Assembly (NCBI GenBank): GCA_021163705.1
Contig: JAGGTO010000121.1
Location: 1 to 17,260, forward strand
Source: Thermoplasmata archaeon
GTDB taxonomy: Archaea > Thermoplasmatota > Thermoplasmata > Thermoplasmatales > Aciduliprofundaceae
Reading direction: 5' to 3'
DNA: 17,260 nt
Under the pieces are notes generated by a model. The model was not told the origin of the DNA and searched no databases. It worked only from the letters and a program-made list of their open reading frames with translations. Below, piece by piece: positions 8,201 through 14,562 of this stretch (position 1 is its first letter; the number at the start of each line of letters is the position of its first letter). A program made the translations under genes and the position numbers.

Positions 8201-8777
8201 TATTCTCCTCCGTTATCTTTCTCTTCTCCTCCGCTTTTTTGATCTCTGCATCATACTTTGTTATGCCAGCTATATCATCCAGTATTGTCCTTCTTTCAAG
8301 GGGAGTCATCTCAACTATCCTTGTAACATCTCCCTGCTGAACAAAATTGTAGCCCTCTGCACTTATTTTTGCATGAACAAGAAGGGAGGTGAAATCCTGA
8401 AGTCTTGCCCTCTCATCATTTATGTAGAAATAACTATTGTAACCTTCCTCATTGTTTGCCCTTTTTATGTACCTGGTGAGCTTTACTTCATCCTCATCAA
8501 TGGGGAGAATTCTGTCTTTATTTTCAAAAATTAAACTCACCTTACAATAATCTGCAGGTCTTCCATTCTTTCCTCCATTGTAAATTAAATCCGTTAATCT
8601 CTGCGCCCTTATCATTTTGGATGATTTTGGCCCTAACACAAATAAAATGGCATCCGTAATATTGCTCTTTCCACTTCCATTTGGACCACTTATGGCAGTA
8701 AAACCCTTTTTAAATTCTAATCTTGTCTTCCTCCCAAACGATTTGAAATTTTCAAGCTCTATGGCCTTGAGGTACAT
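5232..8777 (-). CDS. smc: Chromosome partition/condensin ATPase SMC
   Basis: The 1181-residue protein is a full-length SMC. Its N-terminal ATPase half has Walker A GPNGSGKS (31-38). A long Glu/Lys/Arg-rich coiled coil (about 165-510) is followed by a globular hinge (about 515-680, including GIYGTIAEL and ASGAMVGGS) and the returning coiled coil (about 685-1010). The C-terminal half carries signature LSGGEKS (1081-1087), Walker B LYVLDE (1105-1110) and the following D-loop. It forms a ring dimer with ScpA that compacts and segregates the chromosome. ATG 8777 is preceded by GGTGATGGG and, about 28 bp up, by TATAAATAAA, so the leader is very short or absent. It is the first gene of smc-scpA. Its promoter carries GTC/GAC repeats shared with the divergent membrane gene. 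The long antisense reading frames in this region follow from the biased coiled-coil codons. Confidence 0.97.
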   Translation of the reverse strand: MYLKAIELENFKSFGRKTRLEFKKGFTAISGPNGSGKSNITDAILFVLGPKSSKMIRAQRLTDLIYNGGKNGRPADYCKVSLIFENKDRILPIDEDEVKLTRYIKRANNEEGYNSYFYINDERARLQDFTSLLVHAKISAEGYNFVQQGDVTRIVEMTPLERRTILDDIAGITKYDAEIKKAEEKRKITEENMEKLDVLLDEIRRRIEILEKDREIALKYRELEERLRETRAKIAYAKMMSYRNEVESYRRQIEDIDTQIEKLKKKIEEKEERKKELKEEIEKIDRKIEEMGEGEIAELRKKVDDMKIQLAELRMKIENGEERIGEWTRRIKEIENSLKEIRRILKERSEELKEKKKKERELEERYRERHSALKRKEKEIGDADRRFREKQKELTKLMEEIEKKRKEFGRKTEEENRIRSEIVAIERRMAEKEEERKDVEAAIKDAQWRLSQFKEEKSEVEKKRKKIQKRYYELKNREERLAKELDEKDRLVRELKAEYERISARMEASEDSMSRAVMAILAARDRGELRGIYGTIAELGNVDEKYEVAIEIAAGNRLLSIVCEDDESAARAIEYLKKKKLGRAIFLPLNKMLRGRPRGKAILASRDSHSFGFAIDLIKFDKKFEAAFWYVFGDTVVVDNLDNARRLMGGVRLVTLDGQLIEASGAMVGGSIERRKKVAMGNLEEIGERLRNAIAEKEEIERELKDVRREIDDLLEDLRNLSIQDNTSQIEIWKKEKKRNEEKRKQIDREIGEMLKRKREYESLLESIVNEKRSIGERIREMEDREGRIREEMDSLIPEKIAIELRDLKEEVERINEELHLLRQDIVKVESELKNLQEKKENSEKEIENARRSIEELKRKIEEYRKEYESKEIEKRKLEEILRAREERIKDLVNEREKLSNELSKVQEEIGKYDGDIRVKEELKIHIGTKLMDAEKGLEDARKEYEEYGIEIKEVESLGKLKRIEGNIEREMESLGAVNMKSIEDYDREKERYDSIMEDYSKLKKEREDLIKLVKELNEKKKYGLMKVFNAINENFKKIYHEISNGGEAELVLENTEDPFQGGLIIKVKPVGKKFIRLESLSGGEKSLTALAFIFAIQQYDPSPLYVLDEVDMFLDGINAEIVGRVIKRNSQTAQFIVISLRKATIKFADHIIGVTQAGDGLSRVFIQSIPLAEVSTGGSS

Positions 8778-8969
8778 CCCATCACCTTCGTCAGACAGAT
8801 TTATTTATACTGTCAGATTCATGACATATATGTTACTTATAGTATTTAAATTTTTCTTCGAATTACACCCATCCAAAATCCATTCCGAACCTCTGATTTT
8901 TTGAAAATGGTAATTCTTTGCAAAAAATTTATATAGTATTTTGTCATATGATTGTCTGACAATAGTCTG
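8778..8969. promoter_or_regulatory. Divergent smc / membrane-gene control region with GTC/GAC half-sites phased at 11 bp
   Basis: On the smc side, TATAAATAAA (minus strand, about 8801-8810) lies between TCTGACAG (8817-8810) and CTGTCTGAC (8798-8790), an 8-bp inverted repeat with one mismatch. TGTCA (8811-8815) and TGACA (8822-8826) form a second inverted repeat. On the other side, a perfect 13-bp palindrome ATTGTCTGACAAT (8951-8963) lies just after TTTATATAG (8928-8936), flanked by TTGTCA (8941-8946) and GTCTGA (8965-8970). GTC triplets start at 8943, 8954 and 8965; on the smc side the half-sites start at 8790, 8812 and 8823. All these steps are 11 or 22 bp. The 8-mer TGTCTGAC occurs on both sides between TATA box and start codon, a position expected for a repressor. 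The middle (about 8835-8920) is AT-rich with nothing recognised. Confidence 0.6.
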
Positions 8970-9842
8970 ATGGTGTGGACCATGAAAAAATATCCTTATT
9001 CTGTGGCAACTGCGGCCTCCTATGCCACCGTGCTCCTTCTTACCCTATGGTGGCTCCCCATACTGGGACCCATAATAACGGGATATATTACTGGAAGAAA
9101 GGCCGGTGGTCCCATAAAGGGCCTGGTGGCCATGAGCATGCCAATCTTCCTATATTTCCTATTCATTTACTCAGTGGCTCAGGGATGGATTCATATTTCC
9201 ACGATCTTTCATACGGAATTCATTGGAGGTGTTATAGCATCCCTTCGTCCTCTTCCATTTTTCTCATTTCTCAATTATGTCGATGCCACCCTTAAAGTTG
9301 CCATAAATGTGGGTAATTACTTCCAGCATTATCTTTACTATGCACCCCCCTCATTTTTTATCATGTTCTCCTTTGCCTTCATTGGAGGGGCTGTAAGTAG
9401 AATGGTCATACTTGAGCATGGAATATTCCCCGAGAGAAGAAAGCTCTTTGTGAGAAAAAAGGAGAAGGTTACCCAGGAGGATATGCCCCAATCCCAGATG
9501 CCATTCCATGCAAGGGTTATGCTTGCTCATCCAGTGGAGTATCCTGGTAGAGTCAAACCATTTGTGATTCCTGAGGAAGATGAAAACGAAGAGGATAAAA
9601 AAGTTGATATGGTAGAAAATGAAGAAGAGGATGAGAAGGAAATTTCTTTAGAATCTCTTAAGAGTCCTAAAACTGCGAAAAAAAGAAAGAAAAAGATACT
9701 TGCCAAGTCCAAGGAGAGAAGGGTGAAGAAATTTGAGGATGAGGAAAACTCAAAATTCGTTATTCATCCAGTAGAAAAGCCTAAGCCTGTGATAATAAAA
9801 GGAAAAAAGATAAATAGAAAGCACTCCCTCACATTTCTGTGA
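8970..9842 (+). CDS. Uncharacterised membrane protein with long charged cytoplasmic tail
   Basis: I do not recognise this 290-residue protein as a named family. The N-terminal half is membrane-embedded, with hydrophobic stretches at about 12-42, 51-72, 84-103 and 126-147. The first, with GPIITGYITGRKAGGPIKG, resembles the glycine-rich segments of DUF5518-like archaeal membrane proteins (weak resemblance). Residues 150-290 are hydrophilic: an acidic run (201-229), a basic cluster KKRKKK (237-242) and a second Lys/Arg stretch (to 256). A short motif occurs twice: HPVEYPGRVKPFVI (187-200) and HPVEKPKPVII (266-276). ATG 8970 is chosen because TTTATATAG (8928-8936) predicts transcription start near 8958; a TTG at 8952 would lie inside the palindrome, and ATG 8982 is an alternative. 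It overlaps the next gene as GTGA and shares operator-like repeats with divergent smc. A role in anchoring DNA or protein at the membrane is only inference. Confidence 0.75.
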   Translation: MVWTMKKYPYSVATAASYATVLLLTLWWLPILGPIITGYITGRKAGGPIKGLVAMSMPIFLYFLFIYSVAQGWIHISTIFHTEFIGGVIASLRPLPFFSFLNYVDATLKVAINVGNYFQHYLYYAPPSFFIMFSFAFIGGAVSRMVILEHGIFPERRKLFVRKKEKVTQEDMPQSQMPFHARVMLAHPVEYPGRVKPFVIPEEDENEEDKKVDMVENEEEDEKEISLESLKSPKTAKKRKKKILAKSKERRVKKFEDEENSKFVIHPVEKPKPVIIKGKKINRKHSLTFL

Positions 9843-10348
9843 AATTTGGAGGGCTCGATCTTGCAGCTCGAGAGAAGAATCCTTCTGGGGTTGCAATAAT
9901 CGATTCTCGTAAAATACTCGTAACTACCCTATATAGCGATATGGAAATAATTGATTTTTTTGAAAGAGAAAATCCATCAATTGTTGGAATTGATGCCCCT
10001 CTTACATTAAGGGAAGATAGATATGCTGATAAATATCTGAGAAAATACGGGGCCATGAGTCTCAAACTTCCTGGAATAAAAGAGCTTGCATCTCGCGCAC
10101 TTAAGTTAAAAGAAAAAATTGAGGAAAAGAGGATAAAAGTTATAGAGGTTTTTCCCACAGCCACTGCAAAGATTCTCGGCTTCTACAGAAAACCAAAGAA
10201 GCTTATGCTCTCCTATTTTAAAAATTATCATATCTCTGAGGTGAGAAATGAGCATGAGATGGATGCTATTATTGCAGCTTATACAGCCTATCTTTATCAT
10301 AAAGGCCTGACATTGAGTATAGATGGAGTCATCATACCCAAAGAATAA
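9839..10348 (+). CDS. DUF429 family protein (predicted RNase H-fold nuclease)
   Basis: This 169-residue protein fits DUF429/COG2410. It shows GGLDLAA (D7) followed by SGVAIID, then VGIDAPL (D52), then EVFPTATAKILG (E103), then NEHEMDAIIAAYTAYLY (H139, E140, D142) and a terminal GVIIPKE. The spaced acidic residues match an RNase H-like metal site, and the family is predicted to be nucleases, though no member's substrate is firmly known to me. The GTG start (9839) overlaps the TGA of the upstream membrane gene by four bases, so the two are probably translationally coupled. No independent promoter is seen before it. Context beside smc hints at a DNA-related role, which is inference. Confidence 0.82.
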   Translation: MKFGGLDLAAREKNPSGVAIIDSRKILVTTLYSDMEIIDFFERENPSIVGIDAPLTLREDRYADKYLRKYGAMSLKLPGIKELASRALKLKEKIEEKRIKVIEVFPTATAKILGFYRKPKKLMLSYFKNYHISEVRNEHEMDAIIAAYTAYLYHKGLTLSIDGVIIPKE

Positions 10349-10373
10349 ATAATGTAAAAATCCATGAGAATTT

Positions 10374-11423
10374 ATGCTCAGATGCCAGAAATGTGGAAGG
10401 GAGTATCCCAATAAATTTAGATTGAGATGTGAGTGTGGTGGAGTTCTTGATGTCCTCTTTTCTCCTTTCGAAAATTTCTATGAGGAAATACAGGAAAATT
10501 ATATGGATATCAGAAGGTACCTGAATTTTCTCCCAATTAGCGAGGAGTTTCTACCAGGAATAGTGCTGCCAGTAACTCCCATTGTGCATCATAGAATTAG
10601 GGGAATTGATGTATTCTTCAAATTAGAATATCTCATGCCCTCGGGTTCCTTCAAAGATAGGGGAACATTTGTAACTCTAGCAAAATTGATGGAGGAGGGC
10701 ATAAAGGATGTTACCCTGGATTCCTCGGGAAATGCTGCATTGAGCCTTTCACTCTTTGGCAGATGCGAGGGGATGAATATCCATATCTTTATTCCAAGCT
10801 ACACGAGCGAGGGAAAAAAGAAATTGCTTCGAAAATTGGGAGTCATGCTTCATGAAATTGAGGGGGATAGAATGCTCACCCATAGAATAGCAGAGGAGTT
10901 CCAGGAGGGAACATATGTTTCTCACTGGTACAATCCCTTTTTCATCGAGGGAACAAAAACAGTGGCATATGAAGTTATGGAGCAGATTGGAGAGGTGGAT
11001 TATGTAATTGCTCCAGTTGGAAGTGGAAGCTTATTTGTGGGTCTCTTTAAGGGTTTTAGGGAGTTGAGGGATATGCTCCACATAAGAATTCCAAGGATGA
11101 TTGCAGCTCAGGCTAAAGGATATGAGAGCCTGTGTAAAAGAAGCAAAGAAAAAAGTAGGCTCGCAGAGGGAATATTTATCCCAGAGCCTCCCCGTCTAGA
11201 GCAAATGAAGGAAATTCTCAATGTTACCCATGGAGTATGTCATTCTTCTGGAGATTCTGAGATTAAAAATGCCTTAGACTGGCTTTTTTCCCATGGATTT
11301 CTTGTTGAACCTACCTCCGCGGTTGCATTTTCAACCTTCATTTCCCTTCTTAATGAGGAAATTTTTCAATCTGGAGAGAGGGTTCTCATTCCCCTCACCG
11401 GGTCAGGACTTAAGCTTCTGTAA
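10374..11423 (+). CDS. thrC: Threonine synthase (PLP-dependent, fold type II)
   Basis: The enzyme converts O-phosphohomoserine to threonine and phosphate. At 349 residues it begins with a small zinc-ribbon-like segment (C4, C7, C19, C21), common in archaeal threonine synthases. The PLP domain follows: PSGSFKDRGT with Schiff-base Lys94, DSSGNAALS (cofactor/substrate contact), EGTKTVAYEV, PVGSGSL (phosphate loop), EPTSAVAFS and the terminal TGSGLKLL. ATG 10374 lies 25 bp after the DUF429 stop, with an ATAAATAATG box (10345-10354) about 25 bp upstream, so it may have its own leaderless promoter. Related enzymes (cysteate synthase, threonine dehydratase) share the fold; the zinc ribbon and the EPTSA/TGSGLK motifs favour threonine synthase. 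It ends five bases before the convergent permease gene. Confidence 0.88.
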   Translation: MLRCQKCGREYPNKFRLRCECGGVLDVLFSPFENFYEEIQENYMDIRRYLNFLPISEEFLPGIVLPVTPIVHHRIRGIDVFFKLEYLMPSGSFKDRGTFVTLAKLMEEGIKDVTLDSSGNAALSLSLFGRCEGMNIHIFIPSYTSEGKKKLLRKLGVMLHEIEGDRMLTHRIAEEFQEGTYVSHWYNPFFIEGTKTVAYEVMEQIGEVDYVIAPVGSGSLFVGLFKGFRELRDMLHIRIPRMIAAQAKGYESLCKRSKEKSRLAEGIFIPEPPRLEQMKEILNVTHGVCHSSGDSEIKNALDWLFSHGFLVEPTSAVAFSTFISLLNEEIFQSGERVLIPLTGSGLKLL

Positions 11424-11448
11424 TTTTCTCATTTTAAATTTTTGATAA
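11424..11448 (+). terminator. Possible T-rich terminator of threonine synthase gene
   Basis: Directly after the stop codon the plus strand reads TTTTCTCATTTTAAATTTTT, the kind of oligo-T sequence that terminates archaeal RNA polymerase without a hairpin. It lies mostly within the 3' end of the convergent permease gene, so its base composition is partly dictated by coding sequence. Confidence 0.35.
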
Positions 11449-12934
11449 TCCAGACTCCAATGAGAAACTCAGCGAGAGAGATTGAAAACGAGGATACATA
11501 GGGATGTATAAACTCATGGAGAACATCTCCTGCGAGGATTGGAAGATATAGCATAAAATTTCCCAGGGCAATTATAAGGATAAATCCAAGAGTGCCCAAT
11601 CCAACACTTTTCTTTATTCCCAGTTTTTCTCCAAGATAGAGACATACCACACCTGTGGCAAACATGGAGGGGAGAAGAATAATCTGCAGGGCAATCTCTG
11701 GTATGAGACCTTTAATTAGGAGATAGATATCTATGATCGTAAGGGAGGCACAGAATGTTAATAGACCAATTATATTCTTGGCAAGATAGAGTGTGCCCTT
11801 TTTTATCGGCAATGTCTGTATTATGCCCATTTTTTCATATCCCATAAGGGAGTAGAGAAAGATAATTATGAAGGTGAAAACCATGTAAAGAGACTCTATA
11901 GAAGAGTTGCCCAGAGCCATAAGTAGTATGCCCTCAAAGGCAGGGAAGAAAAATAGCATGAGAAGTGCAGGATTTCTTGATATAATCTTCAAATCCTTTC
12001 TGATTATTCCGTGAATTGGGCCTGTTAACCTCAACTTTATCTCTACTTTTTCTGATATTTCCATCACGGGGATCTCTCCTATTCTATTGATATTTCTAAG
12101 AACCCATCGAATGGATGCATAGGCAAGAAATATGAAAAATGTGGAGGTGATAATGCATATTGTATTGGGTTTTACCATGAGATAAGAGAAGTTGAAGGGA
12201 AAGCTTAACTGCAGGATCATCCTGTATTTATCGATGAAAGGTTGAAACTTGGAGAGATGCATATAAAAACTTCTAAGCCATACAGTTGAAGCATAAAAAA
12301 TGAAGAATGTTGCACCCCATATTACTTGATAGATGATCCTTGCCACACTTTTCCAACCACCGCCTGGTTGAGAGAGCTTTGTATAAAATATCTTGGAGAG
12401 GTATGTTACTATTAAAATTGAATAGCTCTCTGCACACAGAATACCCAAGAATGCGGGGATAGCAGAATACCAGGGGTTGAAGAATACAGCTACCACTGGA
12501 AATGCGATGAGATTTACAAGAAGAGGAATATCAAATATTCTGATAAATGTGAGAAGCATTATTTTCTGCACATCCTCCTTCGATAGAGGAAGTGTATAAA
12601 GAAAATCAAAATTTAGCTTAAAATAGTATGTTACAGTCTGAAGAAAGAAGAATGAAAACATAAAGGTGAGAAGAAGAAAATAGGCTGCATAGCTTATCAC
12701 AGAGGATTCCAAAGCTCCAAAAACAGCCATCATAAAAAATATGATTGAAAGAAATATTTTGTTGAAGAGAAGAGAATGCTGGCTTTTTCTAGCGAGATCC
12801 TCTATCTTCTGAGATTTGAGTCCGGGGCTTCTCATTTCATAATATGTCAGAAACCCCAGATTTCTGTAATATATACCTGCAACTTTCCAGGCTTCACCGA
12901 GAGAGAGCATCCACCACCCCCCGTATATACTCAT
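11429..12934 (-). CDS. ABC-2 type transporter permease
   Basis: This 501-residue, strongly hydrophobic protein has about 12 probable membrane segments in two halves. A hydrophilic linker around residues 290-320 contains RLTGPIHGIIRKDLKIISRNP, a cytoplasmic coupling-type segment common in ABC-2 permeases. It is encoded immediately after an ABC ATPase, with which its annotated start overlaps by 41 bp; together they would form an exporter. The substrate cannot be read from sequence. Two starts are plausible: ATG 12934, just after a GGGAGAGG purine run, and ATG 12910 (MLSLGEAWK), after GGGGGGTGGTGG. The second would shorten the protein by eight residues and the overlap to 17 bp. Confidence 0.85.
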   Translation of the reverse strand: MSIYGGWWMLSLGEAWKVAGIYYRNLGFLTYYEMRSPGLKSQKIEDLARKSQHSLLFNKIFLSIIFFMMAVFGALESSVISYAAYFLLLTFMFSFFFLQTVTYYFKLNFDFLYTLPLSKEDVQKIMLLTFIRIFDIPLLVNLIAFPVVAVFFNPWYSAIPAFLGILCAESYSILIVTYLSKIFYTKLSQPGGGWKSVARIIYQVIWGATFFIFYASTVWLRSFYMHLSKFQPFIDKYRMILQLSFPFNFSYLMVKPNTICIITSTFFIFLAYASIRWVLRNINRIGEIPVMEISEKVEIKLRLTGPIHGIIRKDLKIISRNPALLMLFFFPAFEGILLMALGNSSIESLYMVFTFIIIFLYSLMGYEKMGIIQTLPIKKGTLYLAKNIIGLLTFCASLTIIDIYLLIKGLIPEIALQIILLPSMFATGVVCLYLGEKLGIKKSVGLGTLGFILIIALGNFMLYLPILAGDVLHEFIHPYVSSFSISLAEFLIGVWIIKNLK

Positions 12935-13631
12935 CCTCTCCCGTGAGTTTTAAAAATATATCCTCCAGATTACCTTCAACCTCTGCCTTTTTGCGCAGCT
13001 CTTCTATTGTACCCATAGCCACAATCTCACCCTTATTTATCACCGCAATTCTATCACAGAGCTTCTCGGCAATCTCCATTATATGAGTCGAAAATAATAC
13101 TGCGCCGCCCTTTTCCACATGCCTTTTCATCATCTCTTTGAGTATTCGGGAGGATTTTGCATCGAGACCATTTAAAGGTTCATCGAGAATGAGGAGCTTG
13201 GGATCGTGCATTAGCGCCGCTATTATTGCAACTTTCTGTTTTGTACCCATTGAAAGTGAAGCTATTGGCTTATTCACATATTTTTCAAGTTCAAAGGCAT
13301 AGATGAGTCTGAAAAGTCTTTCTTGGGAGTTTATTTTCCTCAGAGATGCAACAAACTCGAAGAATTCAAGAGGGGTAAGAACATCGATAAGCATAAACTC
13401 CTCCGGCACATAGCCTATAAGATTTCTTTCCTCAACTCCAATTTTTTCTCCCAGAAGCTTTATTTCACCTTCAAAGTTCACAAGTCCCATTATGGATTTT
13501 AGGGTGGAAGATTTGCCCGCCCCATTGGGGCCTAATAATCCAAAAATTTCGCCTTCTTCCACATCAAAGGAGATGCCTTTAACAGCGGTGAAGTTTCCGT
13601 ACTTTACAAAAAGCTCTCTCACTTCAAGCAT
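12894..13631 (-). CDS. ABC transporter ATP-binding protein (ABC-2/CcmA type)
   Basis: The 245-residue nucleotide-binding subunit has Walker A GPNGAGKS (34-41), signature LSMGTKQ (126-132), Walker B KLLILDE (145-151) and switch His183 in STH. The Q-loop position reads IGYVPEE, with Glu where many ABC ATPases have Gln; this is seen in other ABC-2 exporters and need not mean inactivity. It energises the permease encoded just downstream. ATG 13631 has a TATA-like TCATAAAAAT (13651-13660) about 24 bp upstream and no convincing ribosome-binding site, so it probably heads a leaderless two-gene mRNA. Confidence 0.95.
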   Translation of the reverse strand: MLEVRELFVKYGNFTAVKGISFDVEEGEIFGLLGPNGAGKSSTLKSIMGLVNFEGEIKLLGEKIGVEERNLIGYVPEEFMLIDVLTPLEFFEFVASLRKINSQERLFRLIYAFELEKYVNKPIASLSMGTKQKVAIIAALMHDPKLLILDEPLNGLDAKSSRILKEMMKRHVEKGGAVLFSTHIMEIAEKLCDRIAVINKGEIVAMGTIEELRKKAEVEGNLEDIFLKLTGEDEYIRGVVDALSR

Positions 13632-13661
13632 ATTGGGTGATAGCTCCCCCTCATAAAAATT

Positions 13662-13914
13662 CTTTCCTCAAAGCCCCTTTCTTAGAAAGAAAGGTGCTTT
13701 ACCCCCAAAGAAAATAAGGGCGCCTTCCCCGCCCTTATCAACCCTTCCGAACCCCCAAAGCCCCTTTGAAAAAGGGCCAGCGCCTCGCAGAGCGAGGCTT
13801 GCTCGCAACCTTCGGTTGCTCGTTTACCCCAAAAGCCCCCCTTTGGAAAAGTGGCTTTCCCCCAAAACTAATAAGAGACTTCGTGGGGGTTTAGAAAGGG
13901 GGCGAAGCCCCCTT
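13662..13914. repeat. GC-rich intergenic island of short palindromes (REP-like)
   Basis: No open reading frame of note is present between the ABC ATPase start and tRNA-Glu. Instead there is a chain of hairpin-forming sequences: AAAGCCCCTTT... paired with AAAGGtGCTTT (13670-13700, 14-bp stem with one mismatch, 3-nt loop); ATAAGGGC/GCCCTTAT (13714-13738); AAAGCCCCTTTGAAAAAGGG (from 13757); GCCTCGC/GCGAGGC with loop AGA (13782-13798); GCAACC/GGTTGC with loop TTC (13805-13819); an AAAGCC.../...GGCTTT copy (13832-13858); and AAGGGGGC/GCCCCCTT with loop GAA (13896-13914). The AAAGCCCC-TTT core recurs three times here and again in the tRNA-Glu intron. CCCCCAAA precedes several copies. The last hairpin follows the tRNA-Glu 3' end and might shape transcript ends. 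Short REP-like elements or a structured RNA are the alternatives. Confidence 0.65.
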
Positions 13915-13918
13915 CGTA

Positions 13919-14035
<117 letters not shown>

Positions 14036-14094
14036 ACGAAGTGCGAATGCGTATTATCAAGCTCCATATAAAATTTTCCCATAAAAACAAATAA

Positions 14095-14179
14095 TGCGGG
14101 GGGTGGGATTTGAACCCACGAAGGCCTACGCCACCGGATCTTAAGTCCGGCCCCTTTGGCCAAGCTCGAGAACCCCCGC
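14095..14179 (-). tRNA. tRNA-Leu (anticodon UAA)
   Basis: This is an 85-nt type II tRNA on the minus strand. The acceptor GCGGGGG pairs with CCCCCGC. The anticodon stem CCGGA/TCCGG encloses loop CTTAAGA with anticodon TAA. A long variable arm (GGCGTAGGCC region) and T-arm GTGGG/TTCAAAT/CCCAC follow, then discriminator A. No CCA is encoded and no intron is present. A TATA-like AAAAATAAATG lies about 25 bp upstream (14199-14209). Confidence 0.95.
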
Positions 14180-14298
14180 TTCAGGGTGGTAATGCTCTCA
14201 TCATTTATTTTTCTTATGTTATGCTCCTTCCTCAGGAATAATTTCAGCCCTGATTTACAAATTGTAACTTTTTATATCTGCAGGAGATATCCATACCT
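14180..14298. promoter_or_regulatory. Divergent promoter region tRNA-Leu / pop5
   Basis: On the minus strand an AAAAATAAATG box near 14204 serves tRNA-Leu. On the plus strand TTTATATC (about 14271-14278) is about 26 bp before the pop5 GTG at 14299. Between that box and the start is a small inverted repeat ATATC-tgcagga-GATAT (about 14274-14290), which could be a control site or chance. Nothing else recognised in these 119 bp. Confidence 0.45.
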
Positions 14299-14562
14299 GT
14301 GGTGGTTAAGGACAAAGTTGGAAGAAGAAGATACATAATTGCGAGGAATATGCCATATCTTAGAAGATTGATAGAAGAGATAAGAAAGATAGATGATAAG
14401 GCTAAAATTGTGTATTTTGATGATAGATTTGCCATCATAAGATGCCGTCACTGGTATAAAGAGGCGATAATTCAATTTTTAAATAAGCAGGGGATAAAGA
14501 CATACAAAACCACCGGCACTATAAAAAAGGCTAAAAGAATTATAAGGGGGATCACTCCTTAA
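14299..14562 (+). CDS. rnp2: Ribonuclease P protein component 2 (Pop5 family)
   Basis: The 87-residue basic protein resembles archaeal Pop5. RRRYIIA near the N-terminus matches the KKRYI.F strand, FAIIRCRHWYKEAIIQFL (about 44-61) matches the central IVRV.R.H..E strand-helix, and the C-terminal TTGTIKKAKRI corresponds to the family's SGTIKRLKRK ending. Pop5 pairs with Rpp30 and binds the catalytic domain of RNase P RNA for tRNA 5' maturation. It is shorter than the usual 110-120 residues, mainly through a compact middle and missing N-terminal tail. Start GTG 14299 (or GTG 14302) fits a leaderless transcript from the TATA-like box near 14274. It lies beside two tRNA genes and overlaps the convergent GGGP synthase gene by 11 bp. 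Confidence 0.8.
   Translation: MVVKDKVGRRRYIIARNMPYLRRLIEEIRKIDDKAKIVYFDDRFAIIRCRHWYKEAIIQFLNKQGIKTYKTTGTIKKAKRIIRGITP

Noticed and set aside
8952..8969. TTG at 8952 as start of the membrane protein
   Set aside because: The codon lies inside the palindrome and upstream of the transcription start predicted from TTTATATAG (8928-8936); ATG 8970 or 8982 fits better.
12894..13631. Inactive ABC ATPase because the Q-loop residue is Glu
   Set aside because: All other catalytic motifs are intact and VPE at this position is common among ABC-2 exporters.
13660..13675. RNase P RNA, because GAGGAAAG appears on the minus strand near pop5 and tRNAs
   Set aside because: The match does not extend to the conserved GAGGAAAGTC core and no other conserved RNase P RNA segment is visible in the following bases.
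13662..13914. CRISPR array
   Set aside because: The repeats are unequal in length and spacing, mostly self-complementary, without constant repeat-spacer periodicity or cas genes.
13896..13914. Intrinsic hairpin terminator for tRNA-Glu
   Set aside because: Archaeal termination depends mainly on oligo-T runs, and only TTTCT follows on the transcribed strand; the hairpin is better grouped with the neighbouring palindromes.
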